From Vandiemenella viatica (lineage: Eukaryota; Arthropoda; Insecta; Orthoptera; Morabidae): a stretch of DNA of 64,000 nucleotides. Numbering within the stretch: position 1 is the first letter of the stretch; the number at the start of each line of letters is the position of its first letter. The stretch is from NCBI GenBank assembly GCA_031002005.1, contig CM061919.1, positions 223,694,739-223,758,738 on the forward strand, in the 5' to 3' direction. The position numbers were made by a program, and so were the translations under genes. The notes beneath the pieces were generated by a model, which saw only the letters and a list, made by a program, of their open reading frames with translations, had not been told where the DNA came from and made no database searches. Below, piece after piece: positions 9,690 to 19,400 of this stretch.

Positions 9690-10595
9690 TAGGTATGAGC
9701 AACCTTTGCTTAGCTGGGGGCATAATTCGGGACTTAATCACGTCGCGGGCCGTAGGTAAGAAATGAGTAGGTAGTAATGAATATAAAGGCGATAAAAATT
9801 CACACATTTCTATATTTATTAGAATTACAAGAGCATAATCAAAAAGCAAATGAACAAAAACAGAAAAATCAAATGAAAATTAATGAGAGACTTGAGTTTG
9901 AAGCTGAGAAACAAGATGATCGAGTCTTCTTGAAGCTCGATCAACTCTATTTGTAGGTGAAGCGGAGCATTTTCCACATTACACTTATTGAAAGTGCTAT
10001 CCATATTCTTAAAATCGGAAAACCGATCAGTGAATTGCTCTAACAGTAGTTTCAGTTGATCAGCATAGCGCGGCATTCAGTGTTTTCGTGAGTGGATAAT
10101 GTTAAAAAATGAAAACAGTTTTTACTTCTCATTTGTGTTACCACTGTGCATTATAAAAAAAAGTATTCATCAGTCCATTTCTTTTGGAATTGACAACATT
10201 CTGTGTCCACTTTCCACTTTTTTAAACCAGACATCTTGATAGATTGTTGAAACGTGCGCTGAGCGGTTTATACATTACCCGCAATAAGCAACTATAATAT
10301 TCTCGATCGTACGCGAAAATGCGTGCGAGCGGTCAGAGTTGACTTATGAATAACAGTCGAGTCTGGAACGCATCAAAGCTATCTGTTTGTCTCTTTCTAA
10401 CGGCTATTTCTGACTCGATCTGTGTCGTTCCACTGTGTACGCTTAATAATATTATTTATCGATTTTAGTCTTTATGATCTGAATAAATACAGAACATTTT
10501 TGTGCGTTATTTGAAATTTCTGAATCTCTCGCGGGCTGGATTGAAGCTGGTGGGGGGCCGGATCCGGCCCGGGGGCCGGGGGTTTCCCATATATG
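9690..10595 (-). mobile_element. Internally deleted hAT element with exact 8-bp target duplication
   Basis: Identical octamers AAGTAGAC flank the element (9682-9689 and 10596-10603), the hAT signature. Its imperfect terminal inverted repeats read TAGGTATGAGCAACC at the left and the complement of CATATATGGGAAACC at the right, and the GC-rich subterminal blocks contain GCGGGCCG and CCGGATCCGG. At 906 bp it is far shorter than an autonomous hAT. It retains an N-terminal and a C-terminal piece of a transposase on the minus strand and lacks the catalytic middle. Confidence 0.8.
9825..10236 (-). pseudogene. hAT transposase remnant (GTF2IRD2/ZBED-like), two ends joined
   Basis: Reading the minus strand from about 10236, MSGLKKWKVDTECCQFQKKW then TDEYFFYN resembles the N-terminus of GTF2IRD2-like hAT transposases just before their zinc-binding motif. 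After stops and a deletion, PRYADQLKLLLEQFTDRFSD, FKNMDSTFNKCNVENAPLHL and QIELIELQEDS match the C-terminal region (the family usually has F-N-x-E-x-APxxLQxELIDLQ). The final residues run into AT-rich sequence. The BED finger, RNase-H-like catalytic core and most of the insertion domain are absent, so it is non-functional. Confidence 0.7.
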
Positions 10596-11261
10596 AAGTA
10601 GACTGTCCCGCCGGTGCTTTAGAAGGACTATTTTGGAACATGACGACGCGGTTTCATCCCTTTCTCATCTTAATTTACAACACAAAACACAACGTTGAAC
10701 ACACATTGAGGCAAGGAGATACACCAGCAGTTAAATTTCTGCTGTCTTGTATAGAGATGTAACTCCTGTAACCTATTGCGGTGTAAAAGGGTTTGACGAT
10801 TCTTTCATCCTTACAAGAGCCTGTTCAAAAGTAATTTAATTAGGAGTATGAGAATGCTTTGCGTTTAAGAGCAATTTTTTGTTCTGATTTTGTGAATTAT
10901 ATAAAATTACGTGGAGTGCGTATTGGTTAGATTGTGCTTTATGTATCGTCTATGATACCACCTGCGTAAAATATTCTGTTTTCATACTGATTAACATTAA
11001 ACACAGATTTTATTGTCTACTTGACTCCAGGTTCTGAAAAGAATGTATTGACGAAAATCGAGAGTATGGTATCGATATAGTTATGGTATGTTGAGCTACA
11101 GTATATCGGATAACGAAGATACTGGTATCGAACTATATACAAAATAATTGAATTGAAGTTTTAATTGCGATGGGGATGAAGCGCATTCTCTGGTTTCAAT
11201 TTCTCTAGTCATCTAATTATCCTTTTCTATTTTTATTTTTTTTTACTATTTTACGTATACT
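10596..11261. other. Unannotated AT-rich DNA
   Basis: No gene or recognised repeat. Confidence 0.4.
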
Positions 11262-11470
11262 TTAAGTGTTAAATTTCTCGCCCGTTCTACTTTTGCCATT
11301 TACGAATTTTAATTTTAAATTCCTACAGCGTTCCTGGCAAATTATTCACCACCTGCCTTCATAATTTATTCCAATACCGGACACCCTTATAAAGGAAAGA
11401 AAATTTTTCCACTGACTAATGCATGAAAGCAAGTGCCAGCTTGTGTCCATTCTCATCTTTTCCTTTCCAT
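11262..11470 (-). mobile_element. LINE 3' end, family L
   Basis: On the minus strand the sequence reads a tail like GVRYWNK-L, then VVNNLPGTL-EFKIKIRKWQK, matching the W-N-x-L-P...NNLP-TL segment of the copies at 0.9, 38.1 and 48.8 kb. The terminal non-coding tail is not clear, so this copy is truncated at both ends. Confidence 0.55.
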
Positions 11471-12004
11471 GCGCCATATCCCTCAACGCCCTACATTCCC
11501 TTCACCGTCCTCTTGTCTTCCAATGATCCCCATATAGGCATTGAATGGAAAAAGTAAAATTGTATTTACAATTTTCCAATCTAAGTATATTGAATAAATC
11601 AGTTATTAATAAAAATAACATTTTTATAAAAGAAGATTACTTATTTGCATGTTATATAATTTGAATGGACCACTGTTTAAACGTGATCTAAAACCCTTCA
11701 TAATAAGCATTACTGATTTCTTTTGATTTTGGAATAGCCTTACTTTAGACGTAAAAACCAACGAGTTGTTTGCCAGTCGTAATTTCGTGTTGTAGGGACT
11801 ACAATGAAATAAATAAATAATAAAAAATAACAGTGAAGAGTTCATTATTTAATATGCTGTTTCTTTGTGCATGCTATGTCTGCCTTATACATTCTAGTAT
11901 AATTCCAATGTATTTAAGACAACATTTGAACGGTATATAATTAGATCCAGAAAATTGCTTTTTATTGCAATTTTTGTAAAATTCAGTAGCATCGGGACCT
12001 ACAA
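11471..12004. other. Unannotated AT-rich DNA
   Basis: Nothing recognisable. The AT-rich 73-codon minus-strand frame at 11624-11845 is not family-like. Confidence 0.4.
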
Positions 12005-12374
12005 TCTATACTAATATTATAAATACAAAAGTAACTCCGTCTCTTTTTTTTTAATTATTTTTTATTTTTTTTATTATTATTATTACGATTAAACTGATCT
12101 TGATGAAATTTGACAAGGAAATACTACGTGTCATTAAGAAGGACATAGGATATTTTTTTCAGGATAAATAACATATTTTGTGAAGACATTTTGAAAACTC
12201 GCCCTTACGGTGAGAGACAGACGGATAGCGTGTGTGTGTCTCTGTACTGTTATATCGGTAACTCAGGCTTTGTTTTGCTCACTGTCAGTTTGATCTTTTT
12301 ATATACAGACACTAAGTATCATATAGTACATAGCAATTCAAGTACACGTGTACGAAGTCGCGGGTAAGAGCTAG
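12005..12374 (+). mobile_element. Non-autonomous Helitron
   Basis: The left end starts TCTATACTAATATTATAAAT, the 5' TC end widespread in arthropod Helitrons. The right end is CGAAGTCGCGGGTAAGAG then CTAG, fitting the CTRR 3' terminus, preceded by a palindrome (GTACACGTGTAC at 12345-12356) in the position of the usual 3' hairpin. It lies between A and T as expected and has no target duplication. At 370 bp it carries no Rep or helicase coding sequence. An internal block (ATGAAATTTGACAAGG, GGACATAGGATA) is typical of this family. Confidence 0.85.
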
Positions 12375-12390
12375 TTATACTATACTATTA

Positions 12391-12759
12391 ATTTAGTTAA
12401 TTACATTTGGTTTACAAAACAATATAAAGTTGAGGTGAAATTAAATTTACTTACATGTTACTTTTTTACTTTTTTCTCATGATCAGGTTAGCTTCTCTGT
12501 GTAGGTTTTGTAGAATTTTCTGAAGGTGTGAAGCACTACACTGCACCGACCAAATTTCACATTAACACTATTATTTACCGTTTTCAAAACATGAGAGAGT
12601 AAACACCACGCCATGTCTCTAATGTTTTGAAAATTCTACAAAACCTACACAGAGAAGCTAACCCTGATCATGAGAAAAAAGTAAAAAAGTAACATGTAAG
12701 TAAATTTAATTTCACCTCAACTTTATATTGTTTTGTAAACCAAATGTAACTAGCTAAAT
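12391..12759. repeat. Foldback repeat with 130-bp inverted arms
   Basis: Arms 12391-12520 and 12630-12759 are inverted copies with about three substitutions and one indel by eye. Both contain TTTGGTTTACAAAACAATAT and, further in, TTACTTTTTTACTTTTTTCT. The 109-bp spacer contains GAAGCACTACACTGCACCGA. No protein frame is present. It begins 16 bp after the Helitron end and its right arm stops 18 bp before the hammerhead-like motif, so it may belong to the same composite repeat as that motif. The high arm identity implies a young hairpin. Confidence 0.8.
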
Positions 12760-12777
12760 GAATAAATACCAAACAGA

Positions 12778-12821
12778 TGTCGCTGATGATGCTCTGGAAA
12801 TAGAGCGAAACTCGTACGACA
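12778..12821 (+). ncRNA. Hammerhead-ribozyme-like motif H1
   Basis: The elements in order are: TGTCG (stem I, 5' strand), CTGATGA (conserved core), one extra T, GCTC-TGGAAATA-GAGC (stem II hairpin), GAAA (core), CTCG (one C-G pair with a two-base loop as stem III), TA (U16.1 and H17; cleavage would follow A12816), and CGACA (stem I, 3' strand, five perfect pairs with TGTCG). This is the layout of minimal type I hammerheads with a tiny stem III, as known from Penelope-like elements. The unpaired T between the core and stem II departs from the consensus, so activity is uncertain. Downstream CAATTGCATTGGCGTG resembles the terminal repeat of the 50.4-kb element. Confidence 0.45.
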
Positions 12822-14657
12822 CCAAAATAAAACAAAATTCAATTGCATTGGCGTGTTATTCACCTTTATAAAAAATTGATATACATCCTAACGTTACCAA
12901 CGATGAGGAAATCATTCCCGTGTGTCCGTTTGATGGTGGAATACAAATCACCGTGACAGAGAAGTATTCAAGAAGACTGATGGTGAATTGAGGTGTGAAG
13001 GGGTCATAGTCCAGTCCTTGAAAGGTTCAGTGGCATACAGTATAAACAAACATTGCACAGCTAACTTTTCCAGAGCCAGCAGGTTGGCATCAGGAGTCGT
13101 TCTCGGTTAGCGTGATGGCGTGCAGGGCCGTAATTAACGTTCCTGAATTCCGTTCCTGGCCGTTCCGGGAGTTATGACGTGGCGTGCCGCTGAATTACGA
13201 TTCCGTTTTTCTCATCTGACGTGACTTTTTTTTCTGTGGAAAAAGTGTGGCCGCGCGTTTCGCCAAGTTAACGTCATCCGGCAGGGGAAGAGTGAAGGCG
13301 GCTTTTTGTTAGGCTCTGTGTCACGTAGTCTTTACGACCTCCACTACTGTGCAGGCCCTATTAAAACGCTGAGTGAGTGGTAAAAGGTCAAGTCTTTATT
13401 ATGGAAATATAAATTTATTATAAATATGCGATTGGTATTTCAATGAATGAGGTGTTTCGAAATAAAAGATTCGTTTACACTTTATGGAAGCTCGAAATCA
13501 AACATTTTGTCAAATGAAAAATTTACTCAATTCACTTTAAAATAGGACAAGAGTGAACATTTCATGATATGCCTTTTACAGTACATATTAAATTGAATTA
13601 ACTCCAGGGCATTTACGGATATGAGCATTAAATATTCCACTTGCAACAAAGAGTACTATTAGACTTCAGCTGTGAGAATAAGCCAAAAATAGATCTTTAA
13701 CTCATGTAAGCGTCTCTTGCGAGACTACCCTCATATGTATGTACGGATTACAATTTTATCAGTCTCAGTAAAATATATCAAATATTAGGAAAATTCACGT
13801 AGTTGCGATTGTAGGTTTGCCTGGCGAAAGATCTGGAAAAAAAAGTTGAAATTAAAGTTTTGCGGGGTTTGTGTGATATGGGGGTTATAATGGCCGTGCA
13901 ATCCACTTGTGGGCATTATGATTGATTTGGGAGGTGTTCTTAGAAGCATCTTAGGATTTTAGGCTATCTTCCAGATTATAACAAATTAACTACTTGTGGG
14001 CACCGAGATGTTATTTGTCAGGATAAGGATATTTGACACCAGGGCGATCTTTGATATAGCAGGGATCCCGAACTGCTCTAACAGTGATATACTTATAATA
14101 GATCTTACCTTGCCGATATAACACACTCTTTCAAGTAATTATCTGAAATAACATGGGTTCTAACCTAACGACTGTAAATGACGGGGGCGACACAACTGAT
14201 AATTTAAACACACTTTAATTGTAAAAGCCTAACCATACATTTATCCGCAGCTCTGTCTAACATTATGCTGGAATGGAAACGACACGCAAGCATTGCTACA
14301 ATTGTTACCAAATTACTAAATGAATTGCTAATTTCTTCATACGAATATAACTGAAACAAGGCTTTGCTGATTTATTACACGAATGACTGAGTAATTAACG
14401 ATCCCGAATATAACACTTCAATACCAAATAGGATTACCACGCATGTCTTTCGACTCTTGATATGTAAATCGCATCGTCGAGTCATTTGTAAATGTGTATT
14501 CAGGTAATGTACAAAACATGTCAAATCAAAGTGTCCGTGTTTTTAGAATTCTTCACTTTATCGTACGTTCAGAAACAGGATCGACTGTAGAACTACTTCC
14601 TTGGCTAAGTATCTAGTAAGTGAAATGATCGCATTTATTTCACTTTATTGCTGTTTA
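12822..14657. other. Unannotated DNA, partly GC-rich
   Basis: No gene is supported. The stretch at about 13070-13370 is richer in GC and looks unique (for example GGGCCGTAATTAACG), which could indicate host regulatory DNA. The rest is AT-rich. Confidence 0.35.
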
Positions 14658-15042
14658 GGGAGCGTCCATAAACCACGTAGCTCCATTTTGGCCTCCTGAG
14701 AACCCTCCCTCCCCCCACGTAGCCGGACGTGGATTTTGCCTCTACCCCCCCCCCCCTCCCACGTAGCACGTAGCTTTTTTTCCTTTTTGATTGCAGAAGA
14801 CATTTTGTACTATTTTCTCCTTTCAGACTATTATTAATTAGATACAGAAATAATTAAATGAAGGAAATAAATATTCACATGCTGTTGTGTGTTCTGTACC
14901 TCATTTTAATTGTAAAAAATGATATGAACGGAAAGCTACGTGGCCTTGCTCGGAAACCCCCCTTCCCCCACGTAGCGCAGCGTATACTTCCAGCCAACCC
15001 CTCCCTCCCCTAGACCAAGCCACGTAATTTATGGATGCTTCC
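14658..15042. mobile_element. Family A hairpin MITE, copy A2
   Basis: Ends are GGGAGCGTCCATAAACCACG and a complement, flanked by TTA on both sides (14655-14657 and 15043-15045). C-runs lie inside the left end at 14744-14754 and within 14990-15010. The central core matches A1, A3 and A4. This copy gives the clearest target duplication of family A. Confidence 0.85.
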
Positions 15043-15326
15043 TTATGACCTATGACTTTCGCCTGAACTCGGACAACAGCTGTCCGCTTGGGCAGGTGAT
15101 GTAAATTAGAAAGTACAAATATTCGTGTGTTCTTACACTCCCTTGTACGAGTACGTTTCTCAGCTAACATAACAATTATTCATTCAATGTACGGAAACTG
15201 AGGTTACAAGACCGATATTCCTAGAGTGTCATCCGTTAGTGTGTGGTAATTATAAGACATGCGGTTGGAAACTGTGCAGAGTTTCAGCCACCCGCCAGCT
15301 ACAGCGCTAGTTGTAGGAAAACACAA

Positions 15327-15744
15327 ATGGCGACTTGTATGGAAAACTGGTCTTATGAAGGAATACGACCAATTAATCGATTTCAGTTGGTGAAACATGT
15401 AACCGCAGCTGAAATCCACCGAAGACTGCAATGTCTCGACGGCATGTCGCAGAATGGTGTCGAAAATTTGCGACCGGTAGAGAAAACGTCACCGACGAGG
15501 ATCGCACTGTCCGACCCAGCATAGCATCAACAGATTGCATTGAGGACTACCAAGCGACTTTAACCTTTTTCTTCATTTGAAGGAGTACCTAGGAGGACGG
15601 CGGTTTGTTTCAGACGAGGAGGTGAAACACTTCGTGACAATGTGGCTGCACACGCTAGGACAGAATTTTTGCAAGGAGAGTTTATTCAAACCCATCCCAC
15701 GCAGCGACAAGTACCTAAACCGATATAGAGACTACATTTATTGA
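15327..15744 (+). pseudogene. Mariner transposase pseudogene, middle deleted
   Basis: From ATG 15327: MATCMENWSYEGIRPINRFQ, then KHVTAAEIHRRL, which is the N-terminal helix-turn-helix region of SETMAR-like insect mariner transposases. A frameshift near 15435 moves to RRHVAEWCRKFATGRENV, TDEDRTVRPSIASTD. A deletion then joins to the C-terminal part LFLHLKEYLGGRRFVSDEEV, later PRSDKYLNRYRDYI and a stop at 15742-15744. The first two catalytic aspartates and most of the core are missing. No inverted terminal repeats were found nearby, so the element is old or truncated. Confidence 0.75.
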
Positions 15745-17053
15745 AAAATAACTTAATTTCTTTACTATCAGTTAGCTGTATTGGTTGTATGAAATAAAAT
15801 GTACAATTTTCAGTGCAGGCTCTGTAGCCTAAGCTTCTCATCATACCTCGTATCAGAATGTCTAAATTGGTAATACAATTGCGCTCACTAATATTATATT
15901 AGAACTGTATTATATCTGTTTTTGATTACGTATCTTCTTTCCCGTTTAACGTTTCTGGGCGTTTGTTTATATGTCGGCTTTTGTTTATGTCATTCCGCGC
16001 AGTCTGGAAATATTGATCCCATTTCTCCGTTTGGTCTCCAGAGACAGAACAGACGCATTGAGCTCATTACAAGTTTCTAAAGCTGCGACAACAAGTCGTT
16101 GTGTTCGGTAATGGGCGCGGAGTAGGCCATCTCTCGACAAAGCAGCGAGATCTAATTGTGTAGTTTTGTGTCGCACCCCCGCGCGATCCATATTATTAAT
16201 TAAGGGGTGGTGGGGAGGGGGTGCGCACCCCGAGGCGGCCGCCATTGTGTCCTCTGTCGACCACTTGACCCTCCCGGGTGACGCCGACGGGGAAGTTTGC
16301 CACGGGTGGCGTGCAACACTGCAACCCCCACTGCCTGCTTACGGCTGATTAGGCTTTTCACTGGAGTCAGCGAACAATGCTCTCTCGCTGTTATTGTTGT
16401 CAGAGTAGTGCTGGCTACTTTTTGACTGAATCAATTCACGTTGTTTCTGAATGTGCTTTGGTGACGTTTCGGCATATGCTCATTTGGTGACTACTGCAAT
16501 GAGTATTTCCCTCGCGGTTGCGGCAACTCCGTTAGTGCACCAAACCACTCCGATTTAGACATGCGATGCCACAATGGAATAAGGACTTGTTGGGAGCTTA
16601 AAAAGAAAAATTCACAATTTATTGATAATATTATCGAACGTGATAATCAAATGCGCTTGGTACCTATTGAGGCTGAATTAATATTTCTTTCGTGCTTTTT
16701 TTTCTTAGGTCTGTTCCTTTTTCATAAGCGTTCTGACAACTGGTTCCGTGGACCCTTTGTAGGATACCCGTAACCCATCATTTTTCTGGGTTCCTGACGC
16801 CTGCCGTGCCAGGTTCCCCACTGAACTTCACGGCAGCTGATATGAAGCAATGCAATTTCTGCGAAAACAAAAAAGCAGAGTAATTACAATGCGTTCTCTT
16901 CCGCGTTCGAAAGAGTCCTGATCCTATTATATAAAACGCTAATCTGGAGTCTGGATGCGTCGTCTATAGCTACTACAGCTATTGGCTAGAGAACGGTCAC
17001 GTGCCAGCCTTCACTCGCCTATCAACAGCCACCATATTACATTCCTTCCATCA
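15745..17053. other. Unannotated DNA with GC-rich island
   Basis: A GC-rich patch at about 16100-16350 contains GGCGGCCGCCATTGTG and overlapping open frames on both strands (15985-16245 minus, 16166-16348 plus) that look like by-products of base composition. No protein family is recognised. The island could be regulatory. Confidence 0.35.
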
Positions 17054-17935
17054 TTTTGCTTTTCGTTCATTTACAGCTAGACACAGAAATTCATGTAAGA
17101 AGATGGAGATTCAATATTTACGCTATGTTATCTGTATCAGTTAGACGCAGAAATTCTTGTAAAGAGAGAAGGGAATTCAATATTTACGCTATTTTAACTG
17201 TATAAATTATAAGGACTAGGTTTAACCATAACCTAAGATTTTTTTTGGCAGACGATAAGAAACAATGAAGTTTATTAAAAACTCAGAGAAACGTACGTAA
17301 TCGCGCAATGTATCAGTTAAATAAATAACAGTTATCCGTTTTCGAAATTATATTTATTTAAATAAAATCCTAACCAAATACTCTGATAATCTAACCAAAG
17401 TAAGGTACTCATATCACGAAAGATATAATTAAAAATGATTTCAATTTATAATTCGCAATTCAACAACGATATTCTTGCAGCCAAATAGCGGCGAGCAGAG
17501 ATATTAGAAAATTAATGCGAGGCAATCATACGTTACAAAGTTACAATTGGTACGTTCGTTTAAATTTACTTGTTGCGTTTTGTTTATTTACGACAACTAG
17601 ATGCAGAAATTCATACAAGGAGAAGAGTATTCCATGTTTACGATATATTATCTGTACCAGTTATAACAACGAAGTTGAAACATAACCTAAGAATGTTTTT
17701 GGCAGCAGATAAGAAACAATGCAGTTAATTAAAAACTCAGAGAAAGTTTACACCAAGTTTACGAATCGCGAAGTGTATCACCCAGATAAATGACCGTTAT
17801 CCATTTTTGATATTATACTTTCCATCATTAAAGTAAAATTTATTTAGCAAAATAAATCATAGTCAAATACACCGATAATCTATCCACAGTACGGTACTCA
17901 TATCGCAAAGATATCATTAAAAATGGTTGATTTTC
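17054..17935 (+). repeat. Degenerate tandem duplication, unit about 500 bp
   Basis: The segment 17054-17439 recurs at about 17575-17935. Shared blocks in the same order are GCAGAAATTCAT, AACCATAACCTAAGA / AACATAACCTAAGAA, GATAAGAAACAATG, TTAAAAACTCAGAGAAA, TCGCG-A-TGTATCA and GGTACTCATATC. The first 65 bp are repeated once more inside the left unit (17076-17143 and 17143-17205). No coding potential is visible. The divergence implies an old duplication. It may be satellite-like or a duplicated unknown repeat. Confidence 0.7.
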
Positions 17936-18519
17936 GCTTTACCATACAAGATTTTTCAAAATAAATTCAGACTACCACCATAGGTGCTACCTGTCGTTAT
18001 TCATATGAGCGTAATAAAAGCTATAATTTTCGAATGCAATGTTAGTGGAGGTTGTGGCTAAGTTGACCAGAATCCCCACTGACACATTTTGTTACAGCAT
18101 AATTCACTCTGAAATCAGTTTTACAAACCATTTAAACTGTTTTCATAAGCGCCATGTTACTGGAAATATTAATTAATGCGGGTGAAAGAAGTTCCATATT
18201 TATCGTGCTGAACTGACCAGGAATAAAACTAATATTAAATGGATAGCAAAAGTTTTTGTGGGATTCCTAATTTGTTTTTAATTTTATAAGTTCTATACTT
18301 CCGTCGTCATTAATTCAGTACAAGTTACTGCTGTATTGTTTTGTGAACTGCAAATGAAATATGTAGAACATTAAAAAATCAAGGCCATTAGGATTATGTA
18401 ATAACAATTCCATATAATTAACCAACTGCAAAAAAGTGAACTGCCAGTATATTGCGTTGAAACCGTCATTTTTGACGGGCTCGAAGCTAGTCTTTTTATA
18501 TGGACGTAAAAAAATAAAT
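17936..18519. other. Unannotated AT-rich DNA
   Basis: No recognisable gene or repeat. Confidence 0.4.
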
Positions 18520-18705
18520 CCGAGCGTGTTGGGTGAGCGGTAACGTTCTGGCCAGGCATTCAGGAGGACATACGTTCTAATCCTCGTCCTGGCATCCAGA
18601 CTTCGGTTTCATAAGGCTATGTCCGCATTCTTTGCGCACAGTATTCTTCCGCCTCTAATGATCTCGACGTCCACTAGGCACAAAGCCACAAGGACAATAT
18701 ATATA
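18520..18705 (+). mobile_element. SINE-1 copy
   Basis: The tRNA-like head GAGCGTGTTGGGTGAGCGGT and the degraded B box ACGTTCTAATCCTCG are followed by CATCCAGACTTCGG. The body is shortened: the GGCCGAATTCC block is missing and the sequence goes to TTCTTCCGCCTCTAATGATC, then GCACAAAGCCACAAGG. Confidence 0.65.
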
Positions 18706-18878
18706 AAAGAGGGAGAAGTGGAGGTTACAGGAGAATTCAAGAAATTGGGAATTATGATAGAAGAAATGCTCGGATGTGTTAGATAACCGATATAGAGCTT
18801 AGCGATGCGAGGGAATTGGAATTGAGTTTTTAACTTTTCGGGATCGTCTTGCTAATTTGGAAAAAAACTTTTCCTTTA

Positions 18879-19231
18879 GGAAGCATCCATAAACCACGTA
18901 GCTCCATTTTGGCCTCTTGTGAAAACACCCCCTCCCCCACTTAGCACGTAGTTTTCTTCCCTTTTGATTCCAGAAGACATTTTGTACTGTTTTCTCTTTC
19001 AGACCCTCGTAAATTACATACGGAGATAATTAACTGAGGGAAATAAATATTCGCATGCTGTTGTGTGCTCTGTTCCTTATTTTAACTGTAAAAAATGTTA
19101 TGAAAGGAAAGCTACGTGGCCTGACTCGGAACCCCCCTCACCCCACGTAGCCCAGCGTAGCCTTCCAGCCAACTCTCCCCCCCCCCCCCCCCACACCCCC
19201 TGGACCCAGCCACGTAGTTTTTGCACGCTCT
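18879..19231. mobile_element. Family A hairpin MITE, copy A3
   Basis: The left end GGAAGCATCCATAAACCACG is preceded by TTA (18876-18878), and the right end GTTTTTGCACGCTC is followed by a TTA (19232-19234). A C-run of about 14 lies at 19177-19190. The central core is shared with the other copies. The ends are more diverged than in A2. Confidence 0.8.
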
Positions 19232-19293
19232 TTATTTCTCCCGCGTAAAACGTATCAAATGCTAACTATGCCAAACAATGGCACTATTAAAGA

Positions 19294-19400
19294 CTAGGTC
19301 TTACCCGCAATTTCGTTCGCGTGGACTAAGGAACAACTTGTACTCACATTTGCCTGTCTATCGACTGCAGTATGTAATGGATATGAGAGTCTTTGAACAC
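19294..19400 (-). mobile_element. Helitron 3' end (truncated)
   Basis: On the minus strand the sequence GAAATTGCGGGTAAGAC then CTAG closely matches the 3' terminus of the Helitron at 12005-12374 (GAAGTCGCGGGTAAGAG then CTAG). The residual body (complement of TTGCCTGTCTATCG) is weak. The left boundary at CTAG 19294-19297 is clear and the right limit is approximate. No 5' TC end was found. Confidence 0.5.

Noticed and set aside
17054..17935. CRISPR-like repeat array
   Set aside because: Only two diverged units of about 500 bp; no short regular repeats or spacers, and the context is eukaryotic.
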